A DNA stretch of 64,000 nt from Streptomyces sp. NBC_01481 (lineage in GTDB: Bacteria; Actinomycetota; Actinomycetes; Streptomycetales; Streptomycetaceae), in the NCBI RefSeq assembly GCF_026339995.1, contig NZ_JAPEPT010000004.1, forward strand, positions 620,001 to 684,000. The letters are read 5' to 3'. Below are positions 33,630 through 42,957 of this stretch, in pieces. The notes under the pieces were generated by a model. The model did not search any database. It saw only the letters and a program-made list of their open reading frames with translations, and was not told the origin of the DNA. Positions within the stretch are counted from its first letter, which is position 1, and each line of letters starts with the position of its first letter. The position numbers and the translations under genes are program-made.

Positions 33630-34592
33630 ATGATCCACGTCCGACTGGTGAGCCCTCCTGACCTGACGTCCCGTGCGGTTGGGCTGCTGGCCGACGACCG
33701 CTATGTGTTCAACCTGGTCGTTCTGCGCGAACTGGCGCGCAACCCCGACGGGGACGCGGTCGAGTGCGACATCCTGGCGGGTGCTGCGAACGACGTGTTG
33801 CGCGGTCTGCGCGAACTGGAACTCGACCGCCGCGGATCCATCGTCATCGAGCCGGTCGAGATGGCCTTCTCCGACACCGCGGCCAAGGCGGAGCAAAAGC
33901 AACTGGGGGCGCTCGCGCATGCGCCGGTCTGGGAGGAGGTCGAGGCGCGCATTCGTGCCGAGGGTACGTACCTGCCGAGCTTCTACCTCTACCTGGTCAT
34001 CGCAGGCGTCATCGGGTCGGTGGGGATCCTCACCAACTCCCAGATCCTTATCGTCGCGGCCATGGTCGTCGGACCGGAGTACGGCGCCATCACCAGCGTT
34101 GCGCTGGGCATCGACCGAGGCAACGGCACCAGGATCCGTCAGGGCCTCTTCGCCCTTGCTGTGGGATTCTCACTGGCCATCGTCGTGACATTCCTGTTCT
34201 CGTGGGCGATCCGGGGTCTCGAACTGCAACCCAGGGCATTCGACCTGGGCATCAGACCGGTCTCGAGCCTGATCGACGCCCCCAACGTCTTCTCCGTCGT
34301 CGTCGCGGTGCTGGCCGGAATCGTCGGGATCGTGTCGCTGACCCAGGCCAGAACCAGCGCGCTGCTCGGCGTCTTCATCTCGGTCACCACCATCCCGGCT
34401 GCCGCTGACGTCGGCGTCTCCTGCGCGTTCTCCAGCTGGAGCGAGGCGCGCGGGTCCATGCTTCAGCTGCTGCTCAACATCGTGCTCCTTATCGCGGTGG
34501 GCGTCCTGACGCTCAGATTCCAGCGGGCTGTGTGGCGGCGCATCGGCCGAGGCAGCGTGCACTCGCGCAGCAGGCGCCCGCGCGGCGGGTGA
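33630..34592 (+). CDS. DUF389 membrane protein
   Basis: 320 aa from the ATG at 33630, nine bases after GGAGGTG. ATGs at 33612 and 33624 are alternatives. The first 110 residues are a cytosolic ACT-like domain (IHVRLVSPP, then SDTAAKAEQKQLG). From residue about 120 there are six helices, with the family signature SVGILTNSQILIVAAMVVGPEYGAITSVALG. DUF389 proteins are thought to be transporters or channels, but no function has been shown that I can cite. Confidence 0.85.
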   Translation: MIHVRLVSPPDLTSRAVGLLADDRYVFNLVVLRELARNPDGDAVECDILAGAANDVLRGLRELELDRRGSIVIEPVEMAFSDTAAKAEQKQLGALAHAPVWEEVEARIRAEGTYLPSFYLYLVIAGVIGSVGILTNSQILIVAAMVVGPEYGAITSVALGIDRGNGTRIRQGLFALAVGFSLAIVVTFLFSWAIRGLELQPRAFDLGIRPVSSLIDAPNVFSVVVAVLAGIVGIVSLTQARTSALLGVFISVTTIPAAADVGVSCAFSSWSEARGSMLQLLLNIVLLIAVGVLTLRFQRAVWRRIGRGSVHSRSRRPRGG

Positions 34593-34857
34593 CGCCGCCG
34601 TTCCGACCGGGGGACAGCGGAGTGCCCGTGCGTCGACCGGAAGATGGTTCGGCCGTCGGTTGCAGCCGCGGGGCCGGCCCGTCATCCACCGCCCGTGGCT
34701 CCAGTGGGCGAAAGCGCCGAGCGATTCCGCCCGTGGGAACGTGTCGCGCTTGACCGGCTCCGCACGCAGCCTCATGCTCCCGACGGAGTCCACTACCGCA
34801 GGTCACCCCATCGACCGCGGTTGAGAGCGCCCGCCGGGCGGACCAAGGGGGCCACGC

Positions 34858-35778
34858 GTGCAGGAGAGCCGCACCGGACAGCAACTGACGCTCCGCCACG
34901 GCCCCCACACCGCCGTCGTGGTCGAGCTGGGCGCGGCGCTCAGGTCGTACAGGGTCGGTGAACGCGCCGTGATCGACGGATTCGCCGCTCAGGACCGGAT
35001 CACCGGCGGCCGCGGCCAGATCCTGGTGCCGTGGCCCAACCGGATCAGGGACGGCCGGTACCGCTGGGACGGGCAGGAGCTCCAACTCCCGCTCACAGAG
35101 CCGGCCGGCGGCAACGCCCTCCACGGGCTGCTTCGGTGGGTCTCGTGGTGGGTCGTGGAGTCGAGCGACAGCCGGGCCGCACTGGCCGTGCACCTGTGGC
35201 CGCAGCCGGGCTACCCCTTCCACCTCCACGTCCTCGCCGAGTACACCCTCGGAGAGGGAGGACTTGAGGTGGCCGTCACGGCGCGGAACCTCGGCGAGAG
35301 CGCCGCACCCTACGGCTTCGGCCAGCATCCCTACGTCATGGCGGGCACTGAGGCCGTCGACGAGGCGGTGCTGACTGTCCCCGCGCGGACGAGGCTGCGC
35401 ACCGACGAGCGTGGCTTGCCCGTGGCCGCCGAACCGGTCGCCGGGACGGCGTACGACCTGCGTGCACCGCACGCCGTAGGAGCACGCCGACTGGACACCC
35501 CCTTCGGCGACCTCGACCGGGACGCGGACGGGCGGGCGGTGGTCCGCCTGGCCCACCCGTCGGGTGCCTTCGGTACGGACGTGTGGCTCGGCGAGGGCGC
35601 CGACTATGTGCAGCTCTACACGGGCGACACTCTGCCGCCGGGGGAGCGGCGTCGAGCGGTCGCCGTCGAGCCGATGACCTGCCCGCCGGACGCCTTCCGC
35701 AGCGGCACCGCGCTCGTCAGCATCGGCCCCGGCGAACGGCACACGGTCCGGTGGGGGATCACGCCGTGGGGAGAGTGA
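34858..35778 (+). CDS. galM: Aldose 1-epimerase-like enzyme
   Basis: 306 aa from a GTG, with AAGGGGG upstream. Aldose epimerases interconvert alpha and beta anomers of glucose or galactose. RGQILVPWPNRIRDG, NALHGLLRW and the His of YGFGQHPYV correspond to the active-site His pair of the family, and VAVEPMTCPPDAF contains the catalytic Glu. The symbol galM is by family; a specific sugar is not shown. It ends the sugar-metabolism block. Confidence 0.88.
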   Translation: MQESRTGQQLTLRHGPHTAVVVELGAALRSYRVGERAVIDGFAAQDRITGGRGQILVPWPNRIRDGRYRWDGQELQLPLTEPAGGNALHGLLRWVSWWVVESSDSRAALAVHLWPQPGYPFHLHVLAEYTLGEGGLEVAVTARNLGESAAPYGFGQHPYVMAGTEAVDEAVLTVPARTRLRTDERGLPVAAEPVAGTAYDLRAPHAVGARRLDTPFGDLDRDADGRAVVRLAHPSGAFGTDVWLGEGADYVQLYTGDTLPPGERRRAVAVEPMTCPPDAFRSGTALVSIGPGERHTVRWGITPWGE

Positions 35779-35991
35779 CCTGGCCGGCGCGCGTCCGTTC
35801 CTGGTGATCGCTGCTGCGGCCGGAACGGCGAGGACATAGCCAAGGCCGAGTTCCTCGATCAGCCGAAGGACCTTCGTCGGACCAACGGCCGTCTGTCGGT
35901 CGCTCCGAGCGCCCAGGGCGGACGGGCCGGGCATGGGGTGCATGTCCCGGCCGGGTGCTGAGAGGAACTGCCTGAAGGCCTCTGCCTCAGG

Positions 35992-36459
35992 TCATTGGCC
36001 GCTGCGGCTTTCCACCGCGGCGGCGACATCGTCGAGGTCCTTCGCGATCGCCCTGCTCACGGCCCTGACGCCGAGTCCGCCGAGCAGCTTGGCGAGCAGG
36101 CCCCTGAATCCGCCGGGCGGGACGGCCGAGAATGTCATCCGCACGGTCGTCGCTTCCGGTCCGGCGGTCAGCAGCGCGAACTCCGACACATAGTGGGCGC
36201 CTTGGGAGTCGGCCTCCACCACGAAACGCTCAGGGGGCTCGCTGGCGGTCACATACATTTCCTCGGTGGCCTCCTTGCCCAGCATCCGCCGGGTCTCGCG
36301 CCACCGTGTGCCCACCGCGAAGCCGCCCTCGGTGAGGACCTTGATCCGCTCCACACCACTGAGCACACCCTCTGTGCCCTGAAGGTCGGTCAGGGCCTCC
36401 CACACGCGCTCGGGAGACGCCCGGATCACGCGCTCGACGACGACAGTCCGCGTTGCCAT
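35992..36459 (-). CDS. SRPBCC (START/Bet v1-fold) small-ligand protein
   Basis: 155 aa from the ATG at 36459; an in-frame ATG ten bases upstream is possible. The pattern TVVVERVIRASPERVWEALTD at the start and the C-terminal helix (GVRAVSRAIAKDLDDVAAAV) are typical of SRPBCC proteins, which hold hydrophobic ligands in a helix-grip cavity. Ligand unknown. Confidence 0.82.
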   Translation of the reverse strand: MATRTVVVERVIRASPERVWEALTDLQGTEGVLSGVERIKVLTEGGFAVGTRWRETRRMLGKEATEEMYVTASEPPERFVVEADSQGAHYVSEFALLTAGPEATTVRMTFSAVPPGGFRGLLAKLLGGLGVRAVSRAIAKDLDDVAAAVESRSGQ

Positions 36460-36539
36460 AGGACCCATGGAACCACCGGGCTGCGTCAGCCGCCCCGCTC
36501 TGCCGCCCATATGGCCGCAGCTCTGCTGGAGCCGACCGG

Positions 36540-36790
36540 ATGCGTTCACCTTCGACGCCATGCACAGCCAGGTCGAGGACGCCCGCTTCCTCGTCGAGGA
36601 CAGGCACGCGCACTCATCGCGCTGATCGGGGGCAACCCCCCACCCTGCAACGACAGCTCAAGCAACTGCCCTTGAAGGATGTCCCGCGCTGGACAGGAAT
36701 CGCACCACCGGGCATGGCCGCGACGAGATCCGCCGCATCCAAGGTCGCTACCGTGGCCCGACAACAGTTCCCCACGCAGACCATCACCAC
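36540..36790 (+). pseudogene. ISAs1-family transposase relic
   Basis: Three frames together read like an ISAs1 transposase core: AFTFDAMHSQVEDARFLVED in one frame, PPTLQRQLKQLPLKDVP in the next, and RTTGHGRDEIRRIQGRYRG in the third. At least two frameshifts separate them. There are no start or stop codons of a full gene and no visible terminal repeats. This is a non-functional fragment. Confidence 0.65.
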
Positions 36791-37319
36791 GATGGCTGAC
36801 ATCGACAACCTCCCAGATGCCCGAGCCGAACTGCCCGCCCCCGGGGTCCAGCGCTGCCGCGCCCGAACCGACGCGGCACCAGGCACTTGACGTGGTGGTC
36901 CTGGTGGGCGTGTGCGCGGGGGTGTACCGCGCGGTCGCCGAGGCTGGCTTCTCCGTGATCATCGGGGGAGTCGCCCGGCTGTACGGCACGTGGCGATTCT
37001 GGCGCTGACCGGTCAGGTTGCTTCCGATTGGACCCGGCCAGGGCGGGCTCACCATTCACCTTCCGTCACGGCGGCCGGCTTGACGTCACGATTGGGAAGT
37101 CCGGTACAAATAGATCTTTGAGTCGGTGCGAGTGAGCCGAAGCACGATAAGCGCCACACAGGCAGCTGTGTTGTCACCAAGGTCCTGTGCGCGTGGTGGC
37201 TATGTAGGCCGTTGGTGTCTGCCGCACTCCAGTCGGCAGATTCCCGGTCGGTCGTCGAGCCGTGGAATCATCGGCAGCAGCCGGACAGTTGGGGATCTCT
37301 GTGAAGGTGGTGGGCGGAC
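36791..37319. other. Gene-free stretch after the ISAs1 relic
   Basis: A few short frames, none convincing. The last part contains the leader of the methyltransferase gene at 37320. Confidence 0.4.
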
Positions 37320-38186
37320 GTGGCGGCCGGCTGGGAGTGGGACGACACGTTGTTCGCGGGTACTGCCACGTACTATCAGCGCGGGAGGCTTCCCTATGCC
37401 CCCGGGCTGGTGGACGTGCTCGCCGAGGTTCTGAAGCTCGATGGGCAAGGGCGCCTCATCGACGTGGGATGCGGACCGGGAACCCTCGCCCTGAGTCTGG
37501 CCCGCTTGTTCGGCGAGATCGTCGGCGTGGACCCGGACAGGGAGATGATCGCCGAAGCCAGGCGTGAGTCCGTCGAGCGAGGAGTGACCGAGAAGGCGCA
37601 GTGGGTTCAGGCTCGGGCGGAAGATCTTCCCGCAGGACTTGGAACGTTCACCGTGGCCGCCTTCGGCCAGTCCTTCCACTGGATGGACCGCGACCTGGTG
37701 GCGGCAACGACCTGGGACATGCTTCGGCCTGGCGGAGCCCTGGTGCACATCTCGGACCTGAAGACGGAGACCCGAACCTTCGACGGTCTGCCGTATCCAG
37801 CGGTGCCCTATGCGGCGATCGAGGAGCTGGTCAGGTACTACCTCGGACGGGTCCGACGAGCCGGCCGGGGGGTGCTGCCGCAGGGAACACCCGGCGGTGA
37901 GGCCGCGGTGCTCGCCCGGGCGGGATTCTCCGGTCCGCAGCGCCATGTCGTTCCCGGCGGACAGCCGTTGGAACGCACCGTTGACGAGGTCGTCGCGGGG
38001 GTGTTCTCGATGTCGTTCTCGGCTCCGCACCTGTTCGGCCCGCGCCGCGACGAATTCGAGGCAGACCTGCGTCGGCTGCTGCTGGCGGTCTCCGCGTCGG
38101 GCAGGTTCTCCGAACGCCAGCCGAGCACCGAGGTCTTCGTCTGGTGGAAAGACCCCGCCGAGCCGGTACCTCTGCCGGTTGCGTGA
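37320..38186 (+). CDS. Class I SAM-dependent methyltransferase
   Basis: 288 aa from a GTG. Motif I is LIDVGCGPGTLALSLA (46-61), followed by an acidic motif (EIVGVDPDREM) and the post-motif segment AEDLPAGLGTFTVAAFGQSFHWMD. The sequence is of the general small-molecule type 11 group. The substrate is unknown. Its stop lies 9 bp from the broken end of a TetR relic, so the region downstream is a rearrangement junction. Confidence 0.88.
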   Translation: MAAGWEWDDTLFAGTATYYQRGRLPYAPGLVDVLAEVLKLDGQGRLIDVGCGPGTLALSLARLFGEIVGVDPDREMIAEARRESVERGVTEKAQWVQARAEDLPAGLGTFTVAAFGQSFHWMDRDLVAATTWDMLRPGGALVHISDLKTETRTFDGLPYPAVPYAAIEELVRYYLGRVRRAGRGVLPQGTPGGEAAVLARAGFSGPQRHVVPGGQPLERTVDEVVAGVFSMSFSAPHLFGPRRDEFEADLRRLLLAVSASGRFSERQPSTEVFVWWKDPAEPVPLPVA

Positions 38187-38194
38187 CTCTTCCG

Positions 38195-38329
38195 CTCTTC
38201 CGAGCAGGCCGCGTGTCGTGCCACCTCGGCGACCGTGACTTGGTCGAAGCCGTGCTCCCGGAACAGCTCCAGCGCCGCGTCGGCGATCGCCGTGCGGGTC
38301 TGCTGCTTTTTGGTCTCTCGAAGGCCCAC
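38195..38329 (-). pseudogene. Truncated TetR-family regulator, DNA-binding domain only
   Basis: From a GTG at 38329 the frame reads VGLRETKKQQTRTAIADAAL, then FREHGFDQVTVAEVARHAAC, which is the TetR helix-turn-helix domain. Homology ends after about 45 codons and the ligand domain is missing. The missing part coincides with the end of the methyltransferase gene. A working regulator is unlikely. Confidence 0.7.
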
Positions 38330-38392
38330 GACTGCATGATAGTGCCACCACAAATTTGGGGTGACACCAAGATTTTGGAGGTTACGACGACC

Positions 38393-39514
38393 ATGGCCTT
38401 AACCTTCGGCATCTATCCCGGCGGACTCCTCGGCGATGGCAAGGGAATCGTCTACCCGGTCCTACCAGACCTGCCGGACCGCATCATCGACGCGCTCGAC
38501 GCGCTGCAAGACGACACCGCGACACTGTCGGTCCGCGCCTACCGCCCGTTCGCCTCTACGGTGAAATCGCAGGAGCCGCCAACGCCCGCCGACCCGCAGA
38601 CCTACCTCCAGCGCGGACGCAAACTCGATCTCGTGTTGCAGTTCCGCGAGCCGTCCGGCGAGCTGGACGGGTGGCTGGATTTCGTCCGCGAAACCGTCCG
38701 GACAGGCGGACCGCATCTGGCATCGCTCCAGATATGCGAGGAGCCCAATGCCGACCTTCCCGTCCTTGACGGCAGCACCGCCAACGTCCTGAACGCGCTC
38801 GTCCAGGGGGTCATCGCGGCCAAGCAGGAGGCCCGGGCTCTGGGCCACAATCTGGCGGTCGGCTTCAACGCCCTGCCGACCTTTGATCCAGCCGACACCT
38901 TCTGGTCCGAGCTTGCCGCCCTGGCCGACGCACGCTTCCTGCAGAGCCTGGACTATGTAGGCCTCGACTTCTTCCCCGACGTTTTCCGTCCCATTGCCGC
39001 CGACCAGTTGGCCGGAGCGGTCACCGCAGTCCTCACGGGCTTCCGGCGCACCGACCTGCCGAAGGCTGGCATCCCGGACTCCGTCGCCATCCGCATCTGC
39101 GAGAACGGCTGGCCCACCGGCCCTGATCGCACCGAGCAGCGACAGGCCGCGACTCTCGAAACTGTCGTCCGGACCGTGACCGCCCTCGCCGCCGAACTCA
39201 ACATCGACGGTGGGTTCGGGCAGCACCGGGCCTTCCTCGCGGGCCGAGTGTGGAGGGGTCTCAGCGCCAGTCGTCGATCACGTAGGCGTCGGGGTGGCTG
39301 TAGCAGGGTTCGTTGGGCCTGTGCATGGTCACGCCCTGCAACCAGGTGCGGAAACCGCGGTCGACCATTCGACGGTAGGCATCCGGGCGGCCCAGGTTCA
39401 TCCCGGCGTCCAGTTGACCCAGTCCGCGCTCGGCGGCCAGCTGCTCGCACGCGCCAAGCAGTCGTTCGAACCGGTTGGCGGCCTCCGGGCCAGGGCGTAC
39501 GGCTCCGAACTTGA
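38393..39514 (+). pseudogene. Conserved hypothetical (TIM-barrel-like, glycosidase-like), 3' end replaced
   Basis: The ATG at 38393 has GGAGG 11 nt upstream. The first 278 codons look like an intact actinobacterial hypothetical of glycosidase-like fold, with MALTFGIYPGGLLGDG at the start, QSLDYVGLDFFPDVFRP and the catalytic-looking RICENGWPTGPDRTEQ. After AAELNIDG near 39215 the sequence loses family character and runs on antisense to the GNAT gene to a stop at 39514. The expected C-terminal strand and helix are missing. It is probably a truncated gene. Confidence 0.6.
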
Positions 39515-40241
39515 CGAAGCACACGTCCTCGCCGGCCTCCGACCCGGCTCCGCAATGGCAGACGGCCAGGCCATCGAGCTCGGAGCCGACGCCCTGAAGC
39601 AGAATGGTGTCACCGAGCCCCTGCGCGTGCGTGGCCACGATCTCGCGTTCCAGGCTCAGGCCCTCGTACACGGCCCCGGTCAGTGCGCGACAGAGGCTCA
39701 GGGCGTCGGGCTGCTCGGCGGCGGGCAGCTGGCCGTACAGCACTCGGCCGGGGACTGCGGCACTGCCTGCCACCTGCTTCTTCATGATGGCTGTGAGGAA
39801 TCGGGGCCAGAAACCGTACCGGCGGTAGAGCTCAAGGTGTTTGGGACTGTGCGAGAAGGTGAACAGGCCCAGGTGGCGGTTCTCCCAGGTGTCGAAGCAG
39901 TCCATGACCGGCTCCATGAGGCGCCTGCCGACGCCCTGGTCCCACAGGTCGGGACGCACGGTCAGCGGACCGAAGTACCCGACGCTGCCCCAGTTGACGG
40001 CGAAGTTCGATCCAACGACTTCGCCCTCGACCGTCGCTGCGAAGGCCGCCTGTGGATCGGCCGCCCAGCGAGTGCGGACGTAGTCTGCGGTCCCGAAGAA
40101 CGTCTTCGGCTCGGGAGCCCCGAGGAACGTCCCGAAGGCGACCCTGAAGATCTCGTCGGCCCGATCCAGGTCCGCCTCACCCAGCGGGCGGACCGACACA
40201 GGGCCCGTGCCACTCTTGCGCTCCCCTGCCGGTGGGATCAT
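39261..40241 (-). CDS. Two-domain GNAT acetyltransferase
   Basis: 326 aa from the ATG at 40241, which has GGAAGGAGAG 7 nt upstream. The open frame extends to 40403, but that part lacks a start signal. The N-terminal GNAT core is seen in VGYFGPLTVRPDLWDQGVGR, containing the acetyl-CoA loop, and a second weaker domain follows, with FERLLGACEQLAAERG and LGRPDAYRRMVDRGFR. Target unknown. The gene has overrun the 3' end of the neighbouring hypothetical gene. Confidence 0.85.
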   Translation of the reverse strand: MIPPAGERKSGTGPVSVRPLGEADLDRADEIFRVAFGTFLGAPEPKTFFGTADYVRTRWAADPQAAFAATVEGEVVGSNFAVNWGSVGYFGPLTVRPDLWDQGVGRRLMEPVMDCFDTWENRHLGLFTFSHSPKHLELYRRYGFWPRFLTAIMKKQVAGSAAVPGRVLYGQLPAAEQPDALSLCRALTGAVYEGLSLEREIVATHAQGLGDTILLQGVGSELDGLAVCHCGAGSEAGEDVCFVKFGAVRPGPEAANRFERLLGACEQLAAERGLGQLDAGMNLGRPDAYRRMVDRGFRTWLQGVTMHRPNEPCYSHPDAYVIDDWR

Positions 40242-40684
40242 CGCTCTCTCCTTCCCGACCCCCTGTTTCATCGCACCACGGGCGTGCGCCGCAGGCGAGG
40301 CGAAAGGTCCACCGATACCCAGGGACCGAGGACCCGGCCGGTCTGCCTTGCCCGTCCGCCGGGAGGCAGCTGTCACCAGGCCGAATACCGACCGGTCGAA
40401 CAACGGCTACTACAGGTACCGAGGCCCAGGAAGGCCACCCCCTGCCCGGGACGGGGAGTCAGTCGACGGGTGCTGTCCGTCCTCGGGCTCTGGCACACAG
40501 TCCGTGAACCATCTTGGGTTCGGCTTCATCGGGCTCTTGCGGTCTCCGATCGGTGCTGGTCGCGCGCCTCGCTCCTCCGGCTGACGCAGGGCCGGCAAGA
40601 TCTCTCACGGAATGTGTGCCAGAACCCGCAACTGGGGCTATAGAGCCAGGAGCCGGTGGGGTAGCAAGCGCGGGTGACCCATGC
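40242..40684. other. Gene-free stretch
   Basis: Short frames only. No recognisable domain or repeat. Probably relic DNA. Confidence 0.4.
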
Positions 40685-41396
40685 TCAGTTGACGGCTCCG
40701 GTACGGGCGTACCGGCCCGGGGTGATGCCGACGACTCGCTTGAAGTGCCGGGTGAGGTGGGACTGGTCGTAGAAGCCGGCGGCGGTCGCCACCTCGCCCG
40801 ACGGCTGTCCGTCGAGTAGCAGGCGCCGGACCAGGTCGACGCGGCGGGACATCATGTACTGATGCGGGGCGATGCCGAAGGCGGCGCTGAAGGTGCGTAC
40901 GAGATGCGTGGGGTGGGCGTGGACGAGGCGCGCGGCCTCTTCCAGAGCGATGCCTTCAAGCAGTCGCTCGTCGAGGAGGTCACGCAGGCTCTGGGCGATG
41001 CCGGGGGCGTGCTCCGCACTGCCGAAGCCCAGCCTGGGGCGCAGGTGCTCGCGCAGGCGCTCGCTGATGAGGGCCAGGCGGCTCTCCGCCTCGAACTCGT
41101 CGCCCCGGTTCGCGAGGGCTGTGTGCAACTGTCCCACGCGTTTGCGTAGGACGGGCTCGGTGAGGTCCGGGCCGTCCACCGCCGGCCCGATGAAGCTCTT
41201 GTCCAGCTGCGTCATGTCGAGGTAGAGCACACGCTTGTGGAAGCCGTGAGGGGTGGCAGGTGAGCCGTTGTGGGGGACCTGCGGCGGGAGCAGGCTCACG
41301 GTGTCGCTCGGGGTGCCGCGCTCGTGGCGGTCCAGGTCCTAGCGGACTGCGGCGTCGTCGACGATCAGAAAAGTCCATGCGTCGTGGACGTGCATG
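40685..41396 (-). pseudogene. AraC-family regulator with in-frame stop and missing N-terminus
   Basis: The C-terminal two-helix-turn-helix domain is intact: RLVHAHPTHLVRTFSAAFG and QSHLTRHFKRVVGITPGRY. The N-terminal cupin half reads through PMHVHDAWTFLIVDDAAVR, then a TAG at about 41340, then DLDRHERGTPSDTVSLLPPQ, which is the expected next segment. The stop replaces what is usually a Tyr. The first 30 or so residues are absent, and the frame meets the DUF2000 ATG at 41394. Translation could restart downstream (open from 41299) to give the DNA-binding half alone. Confidence 0.7.
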
Positions 41397-41942
41397 GGCT
41401 TCGACACCAAGATTGCCGTCTTGCTGCGCGACGACCTTGAGTCGTGGCAGCGGCTGAATGTGACCGCCTTCCTGGTCAGCGGGCTCGGCACGGTGTCACC
41501 GGAGGTGATCGGCGAGCCGTATGCGGATGCCGACGACACCGAGTATCTGCCGATGTTCCGCCAGCCCGTGCTGGTCTTCGAGGGCACGAAGGAGACACTG
41601 ACTGCCGCGCACGGTCGTACGCTGTCTCGCTCGCTGCCCAGAGCCGTGTTCACATCAGATCTGTTCAGCACTGGCAACGACAGGGACAACCGGGCGGCTG
41701 TACGGTCCGTGGGCACGGATCAGCTCGATCTGGTAGGGATGGCCATTTACGGGCCGCGCCATCTTCTCGCCGCCAACCCACCGCCGTCCCGCGTCGGGAG
41801 GCAGCGCCGGGGGCGGCGGCGCCATTGCCCACGCCCCCGGACCGCCCTGATCAGCGCCCGACGCATCGGTGGCCGCCGCCTCGAGCGACGGCCACCGATC
41901 GGCGAAGCGGTTACTGAATGCCGGGGATCTCGCGGCCCTTGA
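41394..41942 (+). pseudogene. DUF2000-family protein, C-terminus lost
   Basis: The ATG is followed by FDTKIAVLLRDDLESWQRLN, FLVSGLGTV, LPMFRQPVLVFEG and TGNDRDNRAAVR, as in the DUF2000 family. Homology ends at VGMAIYGPR near 41745. The remaining 60 codons are Arg-rich and overlap the terminator of the converging peptidase gene, so the normal short C-terminal helix is missing. The gene has no upstream leader of its own because it abuts the broken AraC gene. It normally sits beside this AraC type. Confidence 0.6.
41865..41899. terminator. Hairpin after the peptidase gene
   Basis: ATCGGTGGCC and GGCCACCGAT form a perfect 10-bp stem, 12 bp beyond the minus-strand stop at 41911. Confidence 0.65.
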
Positions 41943-42957
41943 ACGCACTGCGGACGGTGTCCGCCGCGCTCGTGCCGTACATGCGCTCGGCTGTCGCGAT
42001 TGTCGTCAGTGCCGCGTCCTTGAAGCTGGTGTCGGGCGCGAAACCGAACTGGGCGTTGATGATGATGCGGTCAGCGGTCCTCGCCCCGAGCGCGTTGCGG
42101 ATGTCGAAGAGCGCGCGGGACCAGATCTCGCCGTCCGCGTGGACCTCCCCCACCCGGTCCCCGTAGACCTTGCTTCCGTCGATGCGGCGCAGGCAGTGCG
42201 GGGCGCCGCTGTACGTGACCGAGTCCCAGTCGGCGACGCATGCCAGGTCGGCCTTCATCGGCCAGCCGTACTTGGCGTCCGCGTGTGCGCCGACCTCGAC
42301 GGCGAGGTAGTCACCGAAGGCTTCGCCGATCGAGCCGGCCTCCAGCGACGTGCCGAAGCCCGGCACTTGGGCGTGGTGCACGGCATGCCCGTACTCGTGG
42401 ACGATCACCTCGGCGTCCTCGGCATCGTCCACACCGCCCTTGCCGAAACGGATTTCGGCTTTCTTGTCGGTGAAGAAGGAATTGTCCGCACCCCACTGGT
42501 TTATACGGACCGGCTGGACTCGGTTGTTGGCCCCGGGCAGTTCCCTGCCGAAGCCCAGGCCCTGCAGGTACTCCTGTGCCTCGTTCACCCAGAAGTAGGC
42601 CATGACCTGCTCGAACTGGTCGTCGTGCCGGGTGTACGAGCCGACGTCAGTCGTCTTTGCCGAGGCTCCCGTGTCGGATCTCACGGAGGCCCACGTCCCG
42701 GACAGGCCGCCACTGCCGTCCAGGTTTCGCAGCGCGGCGACGGCATAGGCAGAGGTCGGTACGGCTCCAGCGGCGTCCTTGGCGTCGGTGAGCAACTGAT
42801 CACCGGACGACTGGACGGGATTGACCATGAAGACGCGGGCCTGCGGCGCAGTCGGAGCGGATCCGGAGGCCGAAGCCGAACCGGCCGGGCCGGCCAGGGT
42901 GAACAGCGCCACAGTGGCGGTGGCTGCAGCCAGGCCGCGGGATGTGCGGCGAGCCAT
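41911..42957 (-). CDS. Secreted zinc metallopeptidase (M4/M36-like gluzincin)
   Basis: 348 aa from the ATG at 42957 with GGAGG 6 nt upstream; the ATG two codons earlier touches the site. A signal peptide covers about residues 1-32. The HExxH zinc motif is VIVHEYGHAVHH (187-191), with the third ligand Glu in GSIGEAFGDYLA near residue 212. It resembles the catalytic half of secreted fungalysin-like and thermolysin-like peptidases but is shorter, with a propeptide of about 100 residues at most. A hairpin follows. It probably degrades extracellular protein. Confidence 0.85.
   Translation of the reverse strand: MARRTSRGLAAATATVALFTLAGPAGSASASGSAPTAPQARVFMVNPVQSSGDQLLTDAKDAAGAVPTSAYAVAALRNLDGSGGLSGTWASVRSDTGASAKTTDVGSYTRHDDQFEQVMAYFWVNEAQEYLQGLGFGRELPGANNRVQPVRINQWGADNSFFTDKKAEIRFGKGGVDDAEDAEVIVHEYGHAVHHAQVPGFGTSLEAGSIGEAFGDYLAVEVGAHADAKYGWPMKADLACVADWDSVTYSGAPHCLRRIDGSKVYGDRVGEVHADGEIWSRALFDIRNALGARTADRIIINAQFGFAPDTSFKDAALTTIATAERMYGTSAADTVRSAFKGREIPGIQ

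Noticed and set aside
38144..38392. Upstream extension of the glycosidase-like frame
   Set aside because: It overlaps the methyltransferase end and the TetR relic, and the ATG at 38393 has its own GGAGG.
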